Shown: positions 42,532-52,987, numbered from the stretch's first letter. The stretch is 64,000 nt of DNA from Paenibacillus rubinfantis (GCF_001486505.1 NZ_LN909066.1:1344452-1408451); one strand, 5' to 3'. Translations and numbers: made by a program. Notes: generated from the sequence alone by a model not told the origin.

Positions 42532-45027
42532 TTAGATATCAAACACGCTGCGCACCGTAAACTGCTCTTGCAGCTCCGCTAATGCCGTCGGTCGGCTCAG
42601 GGCGGATTTGGCGATGGTGACCGTTTTCCTCGCCCCGCCGGACAAATCGAAATAGTTGTCGCTAAAGATGGCGTCCAGCCCCGTAAAATCCAGTTCCACA
42701 AACCGAGCATACGCTTCCGAGGTCAGCGTGATCGTAAAGCGGTCTTCCGCCTCTGTGATCACAGCTTGGATGTTGGGATTGGCGAATCCGAAATGCTTCG
42801 CTTTGACGAACAGGACCGTGCCGCCGCTGACGATCTCCCCGTCTTCCACCCACGCATATTCGAGATAGGTCTTCCGCAGCTTTGCCTTGGTGCCCAGCTC
42901 TTCGGCAAAATCCAGCTGCTCCAATTCCACGCTGGTAAACGGAGCAACTTCCCCCGCCTGTTCTCCCTGACGAAGCACTTCGGAGCGAGCGTTCCGCAGC
43001 GACCAGACCAGCTTGCCCTTCACGGTCCGCTTGCTCTCGTTGGATACGTGCAAGGCGACCTGTGTGCCTTCCTCGCAGGCCGAGGCCAATACGGGCGCAA
43101 AAAAACGTTTGGCCTCATATTGCAGCGCCTTCCATCTGCCGTAATAATCGATGCTCGACCAGGAGGCTACCGGCCAGATGTCGTTGAGCTGCCAGTACAA
43201 GGCCCCCATGCAGCGACCGCGGTTGCGACGCCAATGCTCCACTCCGCATCGCATCCCCTCGGCTTGAATCAACTGAGAGGCATACAGCAGGGACGAGAAG
43301 TCCTTGGGATAACGGTACGTTTCCCCGATGTAGTAGAGGATTTTTTCGTTCCCTGTCCCGTTTTTCTGGTGAGATTCCATCACATACGAGAAAATGTTCC
43401 GGTCCTCCGGCAGCGTAAACGTCTCCACCGTCTTCAGCGACGGGAACGACTGCAATCCAAACTCCGACATATAACGCGGGTAGAGGGTGCGGTAGGCGGT
43501 GAAAGGCTTTTTACCGTGCCACACATCCCAGTAATGCATATCCCCGTAATTCTCGTCATTTGGCTTGTCGAAGCTCCCCTTCGAGGACGGCGAAGCCCGC
43601 CAGTAGAACGTATTCGGATCGATTTCCTTCGCGATCTCCGGCAATAGCACCTCATACATCTTGATGTAGTCTGCTTGCAGCTGCAGCGAGGTTTGCTCCG
43701 CCCAATTCCACTCATCCCAAGCCAGCTCCTGCTCGTTGTTCCCGCACCACAGCCCCAACGAAGCGTGATGGCGCAGCCGCTTCATGTTGTCGATCGTTTC
43801 CTGCGTGATGTTCGTTTTGAAATCCTCGGTCAACTCATAGACGCCACACGCGTACATGTGGTCTTGCCACACCACGATCCCGTATTCATCACATAAATCA
43901 TAAAAATAATCCTCCGGATAATGCCCCCCGCCCCAAACACGAATCGTATTAAAGTTGGCTTCGGCACAGCTGCGGATCAGATGTTCCGTGCGCTCTCGGC
44001 TGCGTCGCGGAAAGAGGTTGTCCTCGGGGATATAATCCGCCCCCATGGAAAAGAACGGAATCCCGTTCACAACAAGCTGGAACGATTCGCCCCACTCGTC
44101 TTCTTCCTGTAGCACTGTCAGGGTGCGCAGGCCGATGCGCAGGTCATGCCGGTCCAGCTCCCGGCCTTGCTCGCTAAGCACAATCTCTACTTCGTATAGC
44201 GGCTGCTCGCCGAGCCCATTGGGCCACCACAGCTCTGGCCTCGGAATCTCCACCGGAATATGCAGCTCCTGAAGAGCGCCAACTGACCCAGTGGTTGTAG
44301 GCTCGATTTGCTCAGAAACTTGGGTTACCAGTCCTTCGCCCGATGGACGAGTCACACGGACCGCGATCTCCCGGTTCCCTTCCGCCCAGCTGTCTGTCCG
44401 CACGCGGACGTCCAAGTTAACCTTGTCAGGCTCGTGAGTTTGCGTGATGTACACATCCTCGATCCGGGAACGATCATACCCACGGATCGTCATGTCCCTC
44501 CAGATCCCAAGGTCCGGCAGCTGCGGCCCCCAGTCCCAGCCAAACATCGAATGCGCCTTACGCAGATGCGATATCCCCGGCACGGCGTCGGCACAGCCGA
44601 TCAGCGGCCGTTCTGCCTGCTTGCGAAGCACATATTCCACCGGCGAACGCAAAATCACATGAATGTGATTCTCCCCGAGTTTCAGCAGCGATTTGATATC
44701 TACTTCGTACGTCCGGTGCATATTGTCTGCGTTCAGAATAAGCGTCCCATTCAAGTACACCTCAGCCAGGGTATCCAGCCCCTCGCAAAGCAGCACCACT
44801 TGGTCATGGGCCAGTGTGGACTCGTCCACCTGGAAAATCCGTTCATATTCATAATCGTATTTGGACAGCTCCAGTACTTCGTACTCCTGATCGCGATAAT
44901 AAGGGTCCGGCATCTGTCCCGCATTCAGCAAATCGTAATATACCGAACCCGGCACGGTTCCCGGGAGCCATTCGGTCTGGTCCAACCGTTTCATCCGCCA
45001 AGCTCCACCCAAGTCGACAAGCCGCAT
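42532..45027 (-). CDS. Beta-mannosidase, GH2
   Basis: The 831-residue enzyme removes terminal beta-mannose from manno-oligosaccharides. It has an N-terminal jelly-roll sugar-binding domain, an immunoglobulin-like domain and a TIM barrel. The acid/base Glu is in LWCGNNEQELAWDEW and the nucleophile Glu in MSEFGLQSFPS; MGALYWQLNDIWPVASW is typical of beta-mannosidases. There is no signal peptide, so it acts on imported sugars. It is divergent from an AraC-type regulator, the likely controller. Confidence 0.9.
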   Translation of the reverse strand: MRLVDLGGAWRMKRLDQTEWLPGTVPGSVYYDLLNAGQMPDPYYRDQEYEVLELSKYDYEYERIFQVDESTLAHDQVVLLCEGLDTLAEVYLNGTLILNADNMHRTYEVDIKSLLKLGENHIHVILRSPVEYVLRKQAERPLIGCADAVPGISHLRKAHSMFGWDWGPQLPDLGIWRDMTIRGYDRSRIEDVYITQTHEPDKVNLDVRVRTDSWAEGNREIAVRVTRPSGEGLVTQVSEQIEPTTTGSVGALQELHIPVEIPRPELWWPNGLGEQPLYEVEIVLSEQGRELDRHDLRIGLRTLTVLQEEDEWGESFQLVVNGIPFFSMGADYIPEDNLFPRRSRERTEHLIRSCAEANFNTIRVWGGGHYPEDYFYDLCDEYGIVVWQDHMYACGVYELTEDFKTNITQETIDNMKRLRHHASLGLWCGNNEQELAWDEWNWAEQTSLQLQADYIKMYEVLLPEIAKEIDPNTFYWRASPSSKGSFDKPNDENYGDMHYWDVWHGKKPFTAYRTLYPRYMSEFGLQSFPSLKTVETFTLPEDRNIFSYVMESHQKNGTGNEKILYYIGETYRYPKDFSSLLYASQLIQAEGMRCGVEHWRRNRGRCMGALYWQLNDIWPVASWSSIDYYGRWKALQYEAKRFFAPVLASACEEGTQVALHVSNESKRTVKGKLVWSLRNARSEVLRQGEQAGEVAPFTSVELEQLDFAEELGTKAKLRKTYLEYAWVEDGEIVSGGTVLFVKAKHFGFANPNIQAVITEAEDRFTITLTSEAYARFVELDFTGLDAIFSDNYFDLSGGARKTVTIAKSALSRPTALAELQEQFTVRSVFDI

Positions 45028-45162
45028 CGTTTTGCCTCCTCATGTACTTTTTTATCCTAACTATGGTTTGATTGTACTAAAGAGGCGGGATAGTTTCTTG
45101 TATTGTCTTCACCTAAATCATGTGCTATTTTAACATCATCTTGTTGGGGAGAGGGGTCATCT

Positions 45163-46047
45163 ATGCTGAAATATACCGAGGAAAACTACATTGATCCGGA
45201 GGTCCCGGTCAACCCGTTTCGGGTGGAGTCCTTGTCCCAGGTTTCGCCGGAGCATACGCATGACTTCTACGAGTTTTTCGTGATTGAGGCCGGGAGCTGC
45301 CGACACGTTGTGAATGGAGAAGCCCAATTGCTCCAGACGGGTTGCCTGGTCTTCATCAGGCCGGAGGATATCCATCGATACGAGCGGAACGGGGAGGAGG
45401 ACTGCCGGTTTTACAATGTCCCCTTCCGGCATAGATTGATGGACGAAGCGCTGGCTTTTTTGGGGGAGGAGGAGATCGCCGAGCAGCTGCTGCAATCGCA
45501 TCTGCCCCTGGTGGTCCTGCTGTCTCCAACCGAAGTGGGTGAATTCGTCGCCTTATTCGAACGTATCAAATTGTTGTCCTCCATCGACAAACCCAAGGCC
45601 CGTCTCGTCCTCAAAAGCGGGCTGATCGACCTGCTCACCCGTTACTTTTTCAACCCAAATCCGGTCAAGCAGGAGGAGATTCCGTTATGGCTGGAGCATG
45701 CCCTCGGCAAAATGCAGCTGAAGGAAAATCTCCACCGCGGGCTTCCCGCCCTGTACGAATTGTCCGGAAGAAGCGTCGGCCACGTGAACCGGGCTTTCCG
45801 CCGATATCTGCAGCAGACGCCAACGGAATATTTAAACCAGCTGAAGCTGAGCGCAGCCCGCAACCTGCTGCTGACGACAGAGCTGCGTGTGGTGGAAATC
45901 GCCCTGGAGTGCGGGTTCGAGAACGTCAGCCATTTTTACCATCAATTCAAAAAATGGTACCACCAGGCGCCGCTGGATTTGCGGCGAAACCGCCAGGCTA
46001 ATCCCGTGGCGGCAGCGGGTCCTGAGGCAACGCAACGGCCGGAATAA
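45163..46047 (+). CDS. AraC-family transcriptional regulator
   Basis: The 294-residue protein has a cupin-like ligand-binding N-terminal half (SPEHTHDFYEFFVIEAGSC) and a C-terminal pair of helix-turn-helices (LYELSGRSVGHVNRAFRRY, VVEIALECGFENVSHFYHQF). ATG 45163 follows GGGGAGAGGGG; the open frame begins earlier without a binding site. It faces the beta-mannosidase gene across a shared promoter region, so activation of mannosidase and perhaps fucosidase by a sugar is the simplest reading. Confidence 0.83.
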   Translation: MLKYTEENYIDPEVPVNPFRVESLSQVSPEHTHDFYEFFVIEAGSCRHVVNGEAQLLQTGCLVFIRPEDIHRYERNGEEDCRFYNVPFRHRLMDEALAFLGEEEIAEQLLQSHLPLVVLLSPTEVGEFVALFERIKLLSSIDKPKARLVLKSGLIDLLTRYFFNPNPVKQEEIPLWLEHALGKMQLKENLHRGLPALYELSGRSVGHVNRAFRRYLQQTPTEYLNQLKLSAARNLLLTTELRVVEIALECGFENVSHFYHQFKKWYHQAPLDLRRNRQANPVAAAGPEATQRPE

Positions 46048-46063
46048 TTCCAGCTATGCATCG

Positions 46064-46411
46064 CTACTTCTTATCCACCTGCACCAATGTGACTGGTTTA
46101 ATGGAGAACGTTCCTGCCAGCTTTTCCTCGGGGATCACGTTCAGCTTGATAAGCCCGGCGATTTTCTGAGCGTCCGCTTTGGAAACCAGCCGCCACACGC
46201 CAGGATCGGGGAGCGCTTCGTAAAGCTTGCGATCATCGTATTCCTTCCGCTCCTGGTGGATGGTTCTCACCCGAAAGTCCCCCACATCCAGCTCTGAAAT
46301 GCCCTGTTCCTGAAAATGTTCCAAAATATCTCCACGCAAAGCGGCAAGCTCCTGTTCCGTTTCTTTCTGCAGCTGTTTGAGTTCATGATAACGACGCACT
46401 TTCTGCTCCAT
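46064..46411 (-). CDS. Small coiled-coil protein of unknown function
   Basis: The 115-residue protein starts MEQKVRRYHELKQLQKETEQ, a coiled coil of about 45 residues, followed by a small beta-rich region (DVGDFRVRTIHQERKEYDD, GTFSIKPVTLVQVDKK). The layout resembles phage-type nuclease-inhibitor or DNA-binding accessory proteins, but I do not recognise the family. ATG 46411 is preceded by GAAGGAG at proper spacing; earlier starts are not. Confidence 0.65.
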   Translation of the reverse strand: MEQKVRRYHELKQLQKETEQELAALRGDILEHFQEQGISELDVGDFRVRTIHQERKEYDDRKLYEALPDPGVWRLVSKADAQKIAGLIKLNVIPEEKLAGTFSIKPVTLVQVDKK

Positions 46412-46461
46412 TTGTCCACACTCCTTCGGTGAGATCGTACCTTCCCTCATATATATGAAAA

Positions 46462-46492
46462 CCGCCGCCGGCCTCATGCGCGCCGACGGCGG
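46462..46492 (-). terminator. Terminator after the giant subtilase
   Basis: CCGCCG and CGGCGG flank an inner CGGC/GCCG pair; on the minus strand the hairpin is followed by TTTTC. It lies 13 bp after the stop codon at 46505. Confidence 0.65.
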
Positions 46493-46504
46493 AAAGATCC
46501 AATC

Positions 46505-49500
46505 TTATTTGGTAAAGTCTTTGAAGATGCGGTAAACCACGGCAGCTGCCTCAGCCCGAGTCGTTGGCGATTCGGCCTCGAAGCGGTTCCCCGCTTTGCC
46601 GTTCATGACTCCAAGGCTCGTGACTTTGGCCACCGCCTCAGCGGCCCAAGCCGGAATGCGAGCTTGGTCGGCAAAGCTGTGATTGGCTCCGCCTCCACCT
46701 GCGGATTGGCCCAGGACCTCCAGCGCCTTCGCCAAGACCACTGCGATTTCACCGCGCGTAATCGGTTGGTCCGGCGCAAAGGTACCGTTGGCATAACCGC
46801 TGATCAGCCCTTTGGATGTCGCAATCTTCACGGCCTCTTCGTACCAGCTTCCTGCAGGAACGTCAAGGAAAGAAGTCTGGCTTGCTGCTTTTGGATCAGC
46901 CTTCAGTTCCAGCGCCCGTACTAGCATGGATACGAACTCGGCGCGGGTCACCTGCGTTTCGGGATGGAAGCTGCCGTCGACAGAGCCGGCAAGAATGTCC
47001 TTCGACGCCAGAATTTCAATGGCATCCACCGCCCACGCGAACTTCACTGGGGTGACATCGGTAAAGGTGACGTTCTTGGCCAGGTAGATATAACGGCTAA
47101 AGCCGTATAAGTTGGCAATTACCTTCCCGTCCTTCAATCTTCCGAAGAATTGGCTTAATTCGCCTTTGTCTCCCAGTTTGAAGAAGCTGATTTTTTCCCC
47201 GTTCATGGTCCCGGGGTTCAATGCTGTGAGCGGGATCGCTGCTTCGGCTGGCTTGCTGAGCGTGATAGGGTCCAGCGGTTTCCCGTCCTTCGTCAAAATG
47301 TTGATGTCATAATAGATCCCAAACGCTTGAATCCCCGCCGCCAGCTTCAATCCCTCCAGCAGCTTCTTCGTATCTTCCTCCGATGCCGGCGTGACTTGGA
47401 CGTAAGCGGCATCCGGAGACGTGATCGCACCTTCTGGAATCGTCAACGTAAACCCATTTGGCAGCTTCACCACTGTCGGTTCGCCGGCCTTGATGGCTAC
47501 GGCATCCTTAGGGATAACCGGTGAAGCTGGTGGAGTTGGCGTCGTTGTTGGCATAGAAGTGGAACCGCCGCTGCTTGATCCGCCGCCGCCTCCGCCGCTG
47601 CCGCCACCATTGCCTCCTCCGCCGCCATTGCTAGGCGGGTCTGCCGGGGTGACCGTGACGTAAACGGACTTCGATAAGCCTTGGGCCGTCACATCGATCG
47701 TGGTTGATCCGGCTTTCACGGCCGTAACCAACCCCGTACTAGATACGGTAGCAACCTGCGGATCCTTCGATTCGTAAACCGCATCCGTCACGGTTGCTTC
47801 GTTGCCTTCCTCATCCTTATACGTAACCGCCAACTGAGCGCTGGTTCCGGCTTTCAGGGACAAGGAAGCTGGCGTGACGGTCAACAAAGGTTCCCCTGGT
47901 TCCGGTTCTTCGCCGCCTTCAGCGGTAACAGTCACGGTTACGGTTTTGGAGAGTTCTCCATACTCAACCTCAACCGTCGTCGTACCTTCTGCGACCCCGG
48001 TTACAAGGCCTTGGTCAACCGTCGCGATGGCGGAGTCTGCCACGGTATACCCCGCTTCACTTGTGACGTCGCTCTCCTCACCGTTTGTCGCTTTATACGT
48101 TACGCTGAGCGCTTGGCTATCGCCTGCTTGAAGATCCAAGCTGTCCGGATTTACCCGCAGTTCTGGTTCTTCTTCACCGCCCTCAGCTGTTACGGTCACG
48201 GTTACGGTTTTGGAGAGTTCTCCATACTTAACCTCAACCGTAGTCGTACCTTCTGCGACCCCGGTTATGAGGCCTTGGTCAACTGTCGCGATGGCGGAGT
48301 CTGCCACAGTATAACCCGCTTCGCTTGTGACGTCGCTTTCCTCTCCGTTCTCCGCTTTATACGTAACAGTGAGCGCTTGGCTATCGCCTGCTTGAAGCGT
48401 CAGCGTCTCCGGGCTCACCCGAAGCTCCGCCTGCTCTTCGTGGCCTTCAGCGGTCACCATGACGGCAACGGTTTTCTTCAAGCCTCCCTGCTCGACCTCA
48501 ATCGTCGTCGTTCCGACCACAAGGCCCTTCACGGTCCCGGCATTCACTTCAACGATCGCCGGATCGGTTACACGATAAATTGCTGCTGTGGTTACATCGG
48601 TTTTTGTTCCATCCGCCTCTATATACGTAACGGAAAGGGCTTGGCTTTCACCTACTTGAAGCGTCAAGCTTTCCGGTTCCACGAGAAGCTCCGGTTTGTA
48701 CTCTACAACATGAGCCGGATCCCAATACCCATTGCCGGCTAAGTCATAGACGTAAACCTCGTAATAGTTTTCTCCTTCAGGAACAACCGGGACGTCGATT
48801 ATGAAATTACCTTCGTTGTCGATCGTCCCTATGCTCGTTTCGACTTCGCCTTCTGCATTTTCATACAATGCCTCGACACCAATCACGAGATCCATATCCA
48901 GACCGGCGAACTTCACGAGATAATTGATCAACAAATCCTCTGTGACCTCGCCGGAGATAACTCCCGTCTGACCGGAGCTCTTCACTTTCAATGCCGGATC
49001 GTTAAGCTTGGATATCGGTGCTGAGGTGTCAACAAAGAACACGTAGGCTGAATCTTCGGATGGAACGGAATCGAACATGGACGTGCCGGTATAAGGGACC
49101 AGCAGGTATCCGCCATCCGGTAGCGCCATTTCCTGTAGATCATCATAGATCGTTCCGTCCCATCCGCGCACAGTATAACTGCCCGGATCAACGCCTGTAT
49201 CTTCTTCAAGGATCACGCCCAGCCAATTTCCGTTTAGATCATGGACTTCCAACGAGAAATACTCGGCATATTCGTTCACCGTAAACGCGATATCCGTGGT
49301 ATCAAACAGATCATCGTCGTTCGGCGAAATTGGGTTGTTCGAAAGCTCAACGTCCGTCACCACATCCACCTGTGGCGTATCGCCAACATAGACTGACAGC
49401 GGCAGGTTAATTACATGCCCGGTCGCCGTTTCAGTCAGGGTCACTTCGCCTTCGTACCGCGCATTGGCTGCTTCTTCCGGCACGACTACTTCGACATCGA

Positions 49501-51754
49501 AGCTCGTTTCCCCGCCAGCTGCGACCGCAGCCTCATCCGCAGACAAATTCAGGTCGATCGGTGTATCTCCATACCACTGCGAGCGAATGGTGTAGTTGGA
49601 GGACGCACCTGCGATGTCCTTCACGATCACCTGTTGTTCCGCGGAAAAGCCGTTACCTACATATCCAAACGACAGGCTGCCCGTATAATGGGTTTCCGGG
49701 ACCTCCCCATCCACATATGGCGTCGAGTCCTCCACCATCGCTACCGCGTTGGCCTCTAGTACCTGATCCAATGCAATCCGTCCAGCTCCCTGATCCATAT
49801 GCGTATAGCGGTCACCGTTTCGATCGCTCAGTTTCACCGTATTATTCATCAATAAGGACTTAATTTCATAAGGCGTGAGGCTTGGATATTTCTGCACCAC
49901 CAATGCCGCTGCACCTGCAACGTGTGGCGCGGCCATGCTGGTACCGTTTTGGGCCGCATACCAGCCCTCGTACTCCGGCACGCTGGAGCGAATGCTCATC
50001 CCCGGTGCGGAAATGTCCGGTTTGATGTCATACCCCGGTTTGGCCGGACCCCGCGAGCTGAAGCCCGCCATAATATCTTCTTCCAATGTCGAGCTAAATT
50101 CAGCGGACAACTCCTGCTCCTGGAGCGCTTCCCAAATTCGATTCCCATAAGCTCCAGAGAGCGCGTAAATCGGGATGTTCACCTCCGCATCCCCCAACGT
50201 CCCGCTTTCCAATGCTTCTGGCGCATTGTTGAACACAATGGCCGCTGTCGCCCCTGAAGCTTGAGCGTTCTGGGCTTTCTCCGCGAAGGAAATTTCGCCG
50301 CGTTTGATAAAAGCAATTTTGCCGGTCAAATCCTTCCCTGCATAATCCCCCAGCTTCCCTAGTCCCACATCCACCAATGGGTAAGACTCGGTCAAATTCT
50401 CAATCCCGGCGGACTTATCAAACGTCTCCATAAAAAAGCCTTCGTCGCCCATCGCCGCAATCTGCATGATCGGCGTGATAAGCGGCGGCTTGGAGGCACC
50501 GACGGTGATCGCCAGCTCCGAGCTGCCCGGATCGGTGACGGTTGCTCCTCCAGGTCCGGAGTTGCCGCTGGACACGACAGCCACAACCCCCGCCTTCATC
50601 GCATTGTTGACCGCAATCGAATCGGCAGAACGCTGGTTATTGGTGTTCGAGCCCAGCGAGAGGTTAATGACGTCCATACCGTCCGCCACAGCTCGCTCGA
50701 TCCCGGCGATCACATCCTCCGTCGAACCGCTGCCGTAAGGCCCTAATACCTTATAAGCGTAAACTTCTGCTTCAGGTGCAACCCCTTTGACGCCGGCGAG
50801 TTCGTCTTTGCCTATGCCGCGTCCGGCTACAATACCCGATACATGGCTGCCATGCGAGGTGTAGTAAGCTCGACCGTCTTCATCCACCTCAGGCAGCGAC
50901 GGATCCTCGGCTAGTGCATCCAAATAATCCTGCTTCGTCGTTTCATAAGGCTCAGAATCCTCGTTGACGAAATCATAACCCCAGTATCCCTCAGGAATCG
51001 CTCCCGCCAAATCAGGGTGGTCCTTCGCCGCGCCGGTATCGATGACCCCGACTTTGATCCCTTGGCCTTCGGTTCCCTCTTCCCAGAACTCGCCGCTGCC
51101 GATAAACGATACGCTGTCCAGCGGTGCGGCAGGAGCCTCTTCCTCCTCCGTGGCATAGACGGTTTCATTTGGATAAACCGCCTTGACGCCCGGAAGCTCT
51201 AACAGGCTTTCCACCTCGTTTGCCGGAATCGTTAGCGAATACCCGTTAAAAATATTTTCGTACTCGCGTTTAATGTTCGCCTTCAGTTTCCCCACGGCTT
51301 GCGCCTTAAACGTTTGCTGCTGCAGATCAATCGCTTTTCTATGGGAGCTCAGCGATTGGCTTGTACGCATTTTGCTCTGCGAAACCTCAAACACCTTTAA
51401 AGGCGCTTCCTGCAGCTCGACGATCACCGTTGTAGGTTCACTGCCGTCCGTAAGCGGTACGAAGTTCTGTGGTTGAACCGCTGACGCTTCAGCATCCCCG
51501 CGCTCCAGCTTCAAACCGCTGTCTTTGGGCAACGCTTGCCCGGAAACCTCCCGCTTCTCTCTCCCTTTCAGTTGAACCTTCGAGGCTTGCTCACGCAGCA
51601 CCTCCTGCGTCAAAGCGTTCTGATTCAGCAGGGGAACGCCATCCCTCTTTCCGTCGGCTCCCGTCAAAGCGCCGCCTTCCGCTCCCGCCATCGGCAGTAG
51701 CAGCGTAAACGCCAAGATGAAGCTTAAAAATCCTGCGACGACTCTCTTGCTCAA
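46505..51754 (-). CDS. Giant cell-surface subtilisin-like protease with Big_2 and SLH domains
   Basis: This 1749-residue protein has a signal peptide (LSFILAFTLLLPMAGA), an inhibitor I9 prodomain and an S8 peptidase domain with Asp in VGVIDTGAAKDHPD (near residue 236), His in TSHGSHVSGIVAG (near 298) and Ser in NGTSMAAPHVAGAA (near 604). A PA domain is inserted between the last two (IAFIKRGEISFAEKAQNA). A beta-sandwich region follows, then four Big_2 immunoglobulin-like repeats of about 88 residues, a Gly/Ser linker (NGGGGGNGGGSGGGG) and three C-terminal SLH modules (FTDVTPVKFAWAVDAIE and others) that would anchor it to the wall. TTG 51754 is chosen for the GGGAGATGAG before it and the signal peptide that starts there. 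It probably degrades proteins for nutrition. Confidence 0.9.
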   Translation of the reverse strand: MSKRVVAGFLSFILAFTLLLPMAGAEGGALTGADGKRDGVPLLNQNALTQEVLREQASKVQLKGREKREVSGQALPKDSGLKLERGDAEASAVQPQNFVPLTDGSEPTTVIVELQEAPLKVFEVSQSKMRTSQSLSSHRKAIDLQQQTFKAQAVGKLKANIKREYENIFNGYSLTIPANEVESLLELPGVKAVYPNETVYATEEEEAPAAPLDSVSFIGSGEFWEEGTEGQGIKVGVIDTGAAKDHPDLAGAIPEGYWGYDFVNEDSEPYETTKQDYLDALAEDPSLPEVDEDGRAYYTSHGSHVSGIVAGRGIGKDELAGVKGVAPEAEVYAYKVLGPYGSGSTEDVIAGIERAVADGMDVINLSLGSNTNNQRSADSIAVNNAMKAGVVAVVSSGNSGPGGATVTDPGSSELAITVGASKPPLITPIMQIAAMGDEGFFMETFDKSAGIENLTESYPLVDVGLGKLGDYAGKDLTGKIAFIKRGEISFAEKAQNAQASGATAAIVFNNAPEALESGTLGDAEVNIPIYALSGAYGNRIWEALQEQELSAEFSSTLEEDIMAGFSSRGPAKPGYDIKPDISAPGMSIRSSVPEYEGWYAAQNGTSMAAPHVAGAAALVVQKYPSLTPYEIKSLLMNNTVKLSDRNGDRYTHMDQGAGRIALDQVLEANAVAMVEDSTPYVDGEVPETHYTGSLSFGYVGNGFSAEQQVIVKDIAGASSNYTIRSQWYGDTPIDLNLSADEAAVAAGGETSFDVEVVVPEEAANARYEGEVTLTETATGHVINLPLSVYVGDTPQVDVVTDVELSNNPISPNDDDLFDTTDIAFTVNEYAEYFSLEVHDLNGNWLGVILEEDTGVDPGSYTVRGWDGTIYDDLQEMALPDGGYLLVPYTGTSMFDSVPSEDSAYVFFVDTSAPISKLNDPALKVKSSGQTGVISGEVTEDLLINYLVKFAGLDMDLVIGVEALYENAEGEVETSIGTIDNEGNFIIDVPVVPEGENYYEVYVYDLAGNGYWDPAHVVEYKPELLVEPESLTLQVGESQALSVTYIEADGTKTDVTTAAIYRVTDPAIVEVNAGTVKGLVVGTTTIEVEQGGLKKTVAVMVTAEGHEEQAELRVSPETLTLQAGDSQALTVTYKAENGEESDVTSEAGYTVADSAIATVDQGLITGVAEGTTTVEVKYGELSKTVTVTVTAEGGEEEPELRVNPDSLDLQAGDSQALSVTYKATNGEESDVTSEAGYTVADSAIATVDQGLVTGVAEGTTTVEVEYGELSKTVTVTVTAEGGEEPEPGEPLLTVTPASLSLKAGTSAQLAVTYKDEEGNEATVTDAVYESKDPQVATVSSTGLVTAVKAGSTTIDVTAQGLSKSVYVTVTPADPPSNGGGGGNGGGSGGGGGGSSSGGSTSMPTTTPTPPASPVIPKDAVAIKAGEPTVVKLPNGFTLTIPEGAITSPDAAYVQVTPASEEDTKKLLEGLKLAAGIQAFGIYYDINILTKDGKPLDPITLSKPAEAAIPLTALNPGTMNGEKISFFKLGDKGELSQFFGRLKDGKVIANLYGFSRYIYLAKNVTFTDVTPVKFAWAVDAIEILASKDILAGSVDGSFHPETQVTRAEFVSMLVRALELKADPKAASQTSFLDVPAGSWYEEAVKIATSKGLISGYANGTFAPDQPITRGEIAVVLAKALEVLGQSAGGGGANHSFADQARIPAWAAEAVAKVTSLGVMNGKAGNRFEAESPTTRAEAAAVVYRIFKDFTK
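47877..48430 (-). repeat. Near-identical tandem Big_2 repeat units in the subtilase gene
   Basis: Two neighbouring 264-bp units (88 codons) are very similar at the DNA level; for example the stretch CGGTTTTGGAGAGTTCTCC recurs at 47941 and 48205. The flanking Big_2 units are much more divergent, so the middle pair is a recent duplication or has been homogenised. Confidence 0.8.
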
Positions 51755-51928
51755 ACTCTCATCTCCCTCACCGTTCATAGTTTTCAAGGAGCCTATACAA
51801 GTTGCTAACTTTATATCTATTGGGTGAGGTTTCGATATATTCCCATTTTCATGGTGAGAAAGCATTAAAAGGATAAAAAAATACGCCCACCCAATTCAGG
51901 TAAGCGCATCCATATGTAGTAGATTCGG

Positions 51929-52987
51929 TTATTCCGCCATTGCCGCGAACAGCTGCTTCTTCAGCTCCCGATTTTTTTCGATGAATAGATCATTATGCGA
52001 AGAGACCATGCCGTAGGCCTCCGCCTCCGGGTTAATATATTGCTTGGCTCGGTTGACAGCATTGGCCGCATCTTGAAAAGCCCCCGCGATCAGATGAAGC
52101 TTGCCTTCATAAGACAAGATATCCCCCGCAGCGAAAATCCCCTCCACCGAGGTCTCGCTCATGGCCGTACCCTTGATGCCGTACTCGTTGGCCATTTCGA
52201 TCCGGACTTCGCTGTTTTCCAGCAGCGCTTTATCCCGTTCATACCCGTGACTGACCACAACCTCATCCACTTCCAGCTCGACGATCGAGCCATCCTCATG
52301 GTTTTGAATCCATACGCTGCGGATCGAATCCCCGCTTTTGGCGCCGGTCAACTTCACGATCGATGTGTTCAACAGGCAGGCCACATTGCTCTTCATCAGC
52401 TTGGTCACCTCAGCCTCGTGGCCTTTCAGCGTTTCTTTCCGATACGTTAAATAGACCTTCTTCGCAATCGGAGCCAGCTCGTTTGCCCAATCGATCGCAG
52501 TATTCCCACCGCCGGAAATCAGCACGGTTTTGCCCTTGTACCGCCCCAGCGATTTCACCGTATAGTGAAGATTGGTCACCTCGAACCGTTCCGCCCCCTC
52601 GATATCCAGCTTCGTGGGCTTCAGGATCCCGCCTCCGATGGCAAGAATGATCGTTTTGGAATAGTGCTCAGCTCCCGATGAGGTATGCAGTGTAAAAATG
52701 CGATCCTCGCCCCGGGATATCGAAGTCACCTTTTCCCCTAGGACAACTTCGGGTCGGAACGTCAGTCCCTGCTCGATCATTTGCTGGATTAGCTGCTCCC
52801 CGGTGACCGGCGTCTGGCCGCCGATGTCCCAAATCATTTTCTCCGGATACACATTCACTTTGCCGCCAAGAAAAGGCTGAAACTCGATCAGCTTCGTCTT
52901 CATCTCGCGCAAGCCGCTGTAGAAGGCGGAGTACAACCCAGCTGGGCCTCCTCCAATGATCGTGACATCATATACGGTTTGTTCCAT
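51929..52987 (-). CDS. Ferredoxin/flavodoxin--NADP reductase-like flavoprotein (YumC/YcgT type)
   Basis: The 352-residue enzyme has an FAD-binding motif VTIIGGGPAGLYSAF, a family segment FLGGKVNVYPEKMIWDIGG and an NAD(P)H motif VLISGGGNTAIDWANEL. It lacks the Cys-X2-Cys of thioredoxin reductases, so it belongs to the ferredoxin-NADP reductase group of Bacillota. B. subtilis YcgT, a relative of YumC, is iron-regulated; a Fur box upstream here suggests this copy is the same type. It would pass electrons to ferredoxin or flavodoxin, or to siderophore reduction, in iron shortage. Confidence 0.87.
   Translation of the reverse strand: MEQTVYDVTIIGGGPAGLYSAFYSGLREMKTKLIEFQPFLGGKVNVYPEKMIWDIGGQTPVTGEQLIQQMIEQGLTFRPEVVLGEKVTSISRGEDRIFTLHTSSGAEHYSKTIILAIGGGILKPTKLDIEGAERFEVTNLHYTVKSLGRYKGKTVLISGGGNTAIDWANELAPIAKKVYLTYRKETLKGHEAEVTKLMKSNVACLLNTSIVKLTGAKSGDSIRSVWIQNHEDGSIVELEVDEVVVSHGYERDKALLENSEVRIEMANEYGIKGTAMSETSVEGIFAAGDILSYEGKLHLIAGAFQDAANAVNRAKQYINPEAEAYGMVSSHNDLFIEKNRELKKQLFAAMAE

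Noticed and set aside
42766..43647. 293-codon open frame opposite the beta-mannosidase gene
   Set aside because: Shadow of the GH2 gene; no start signal.
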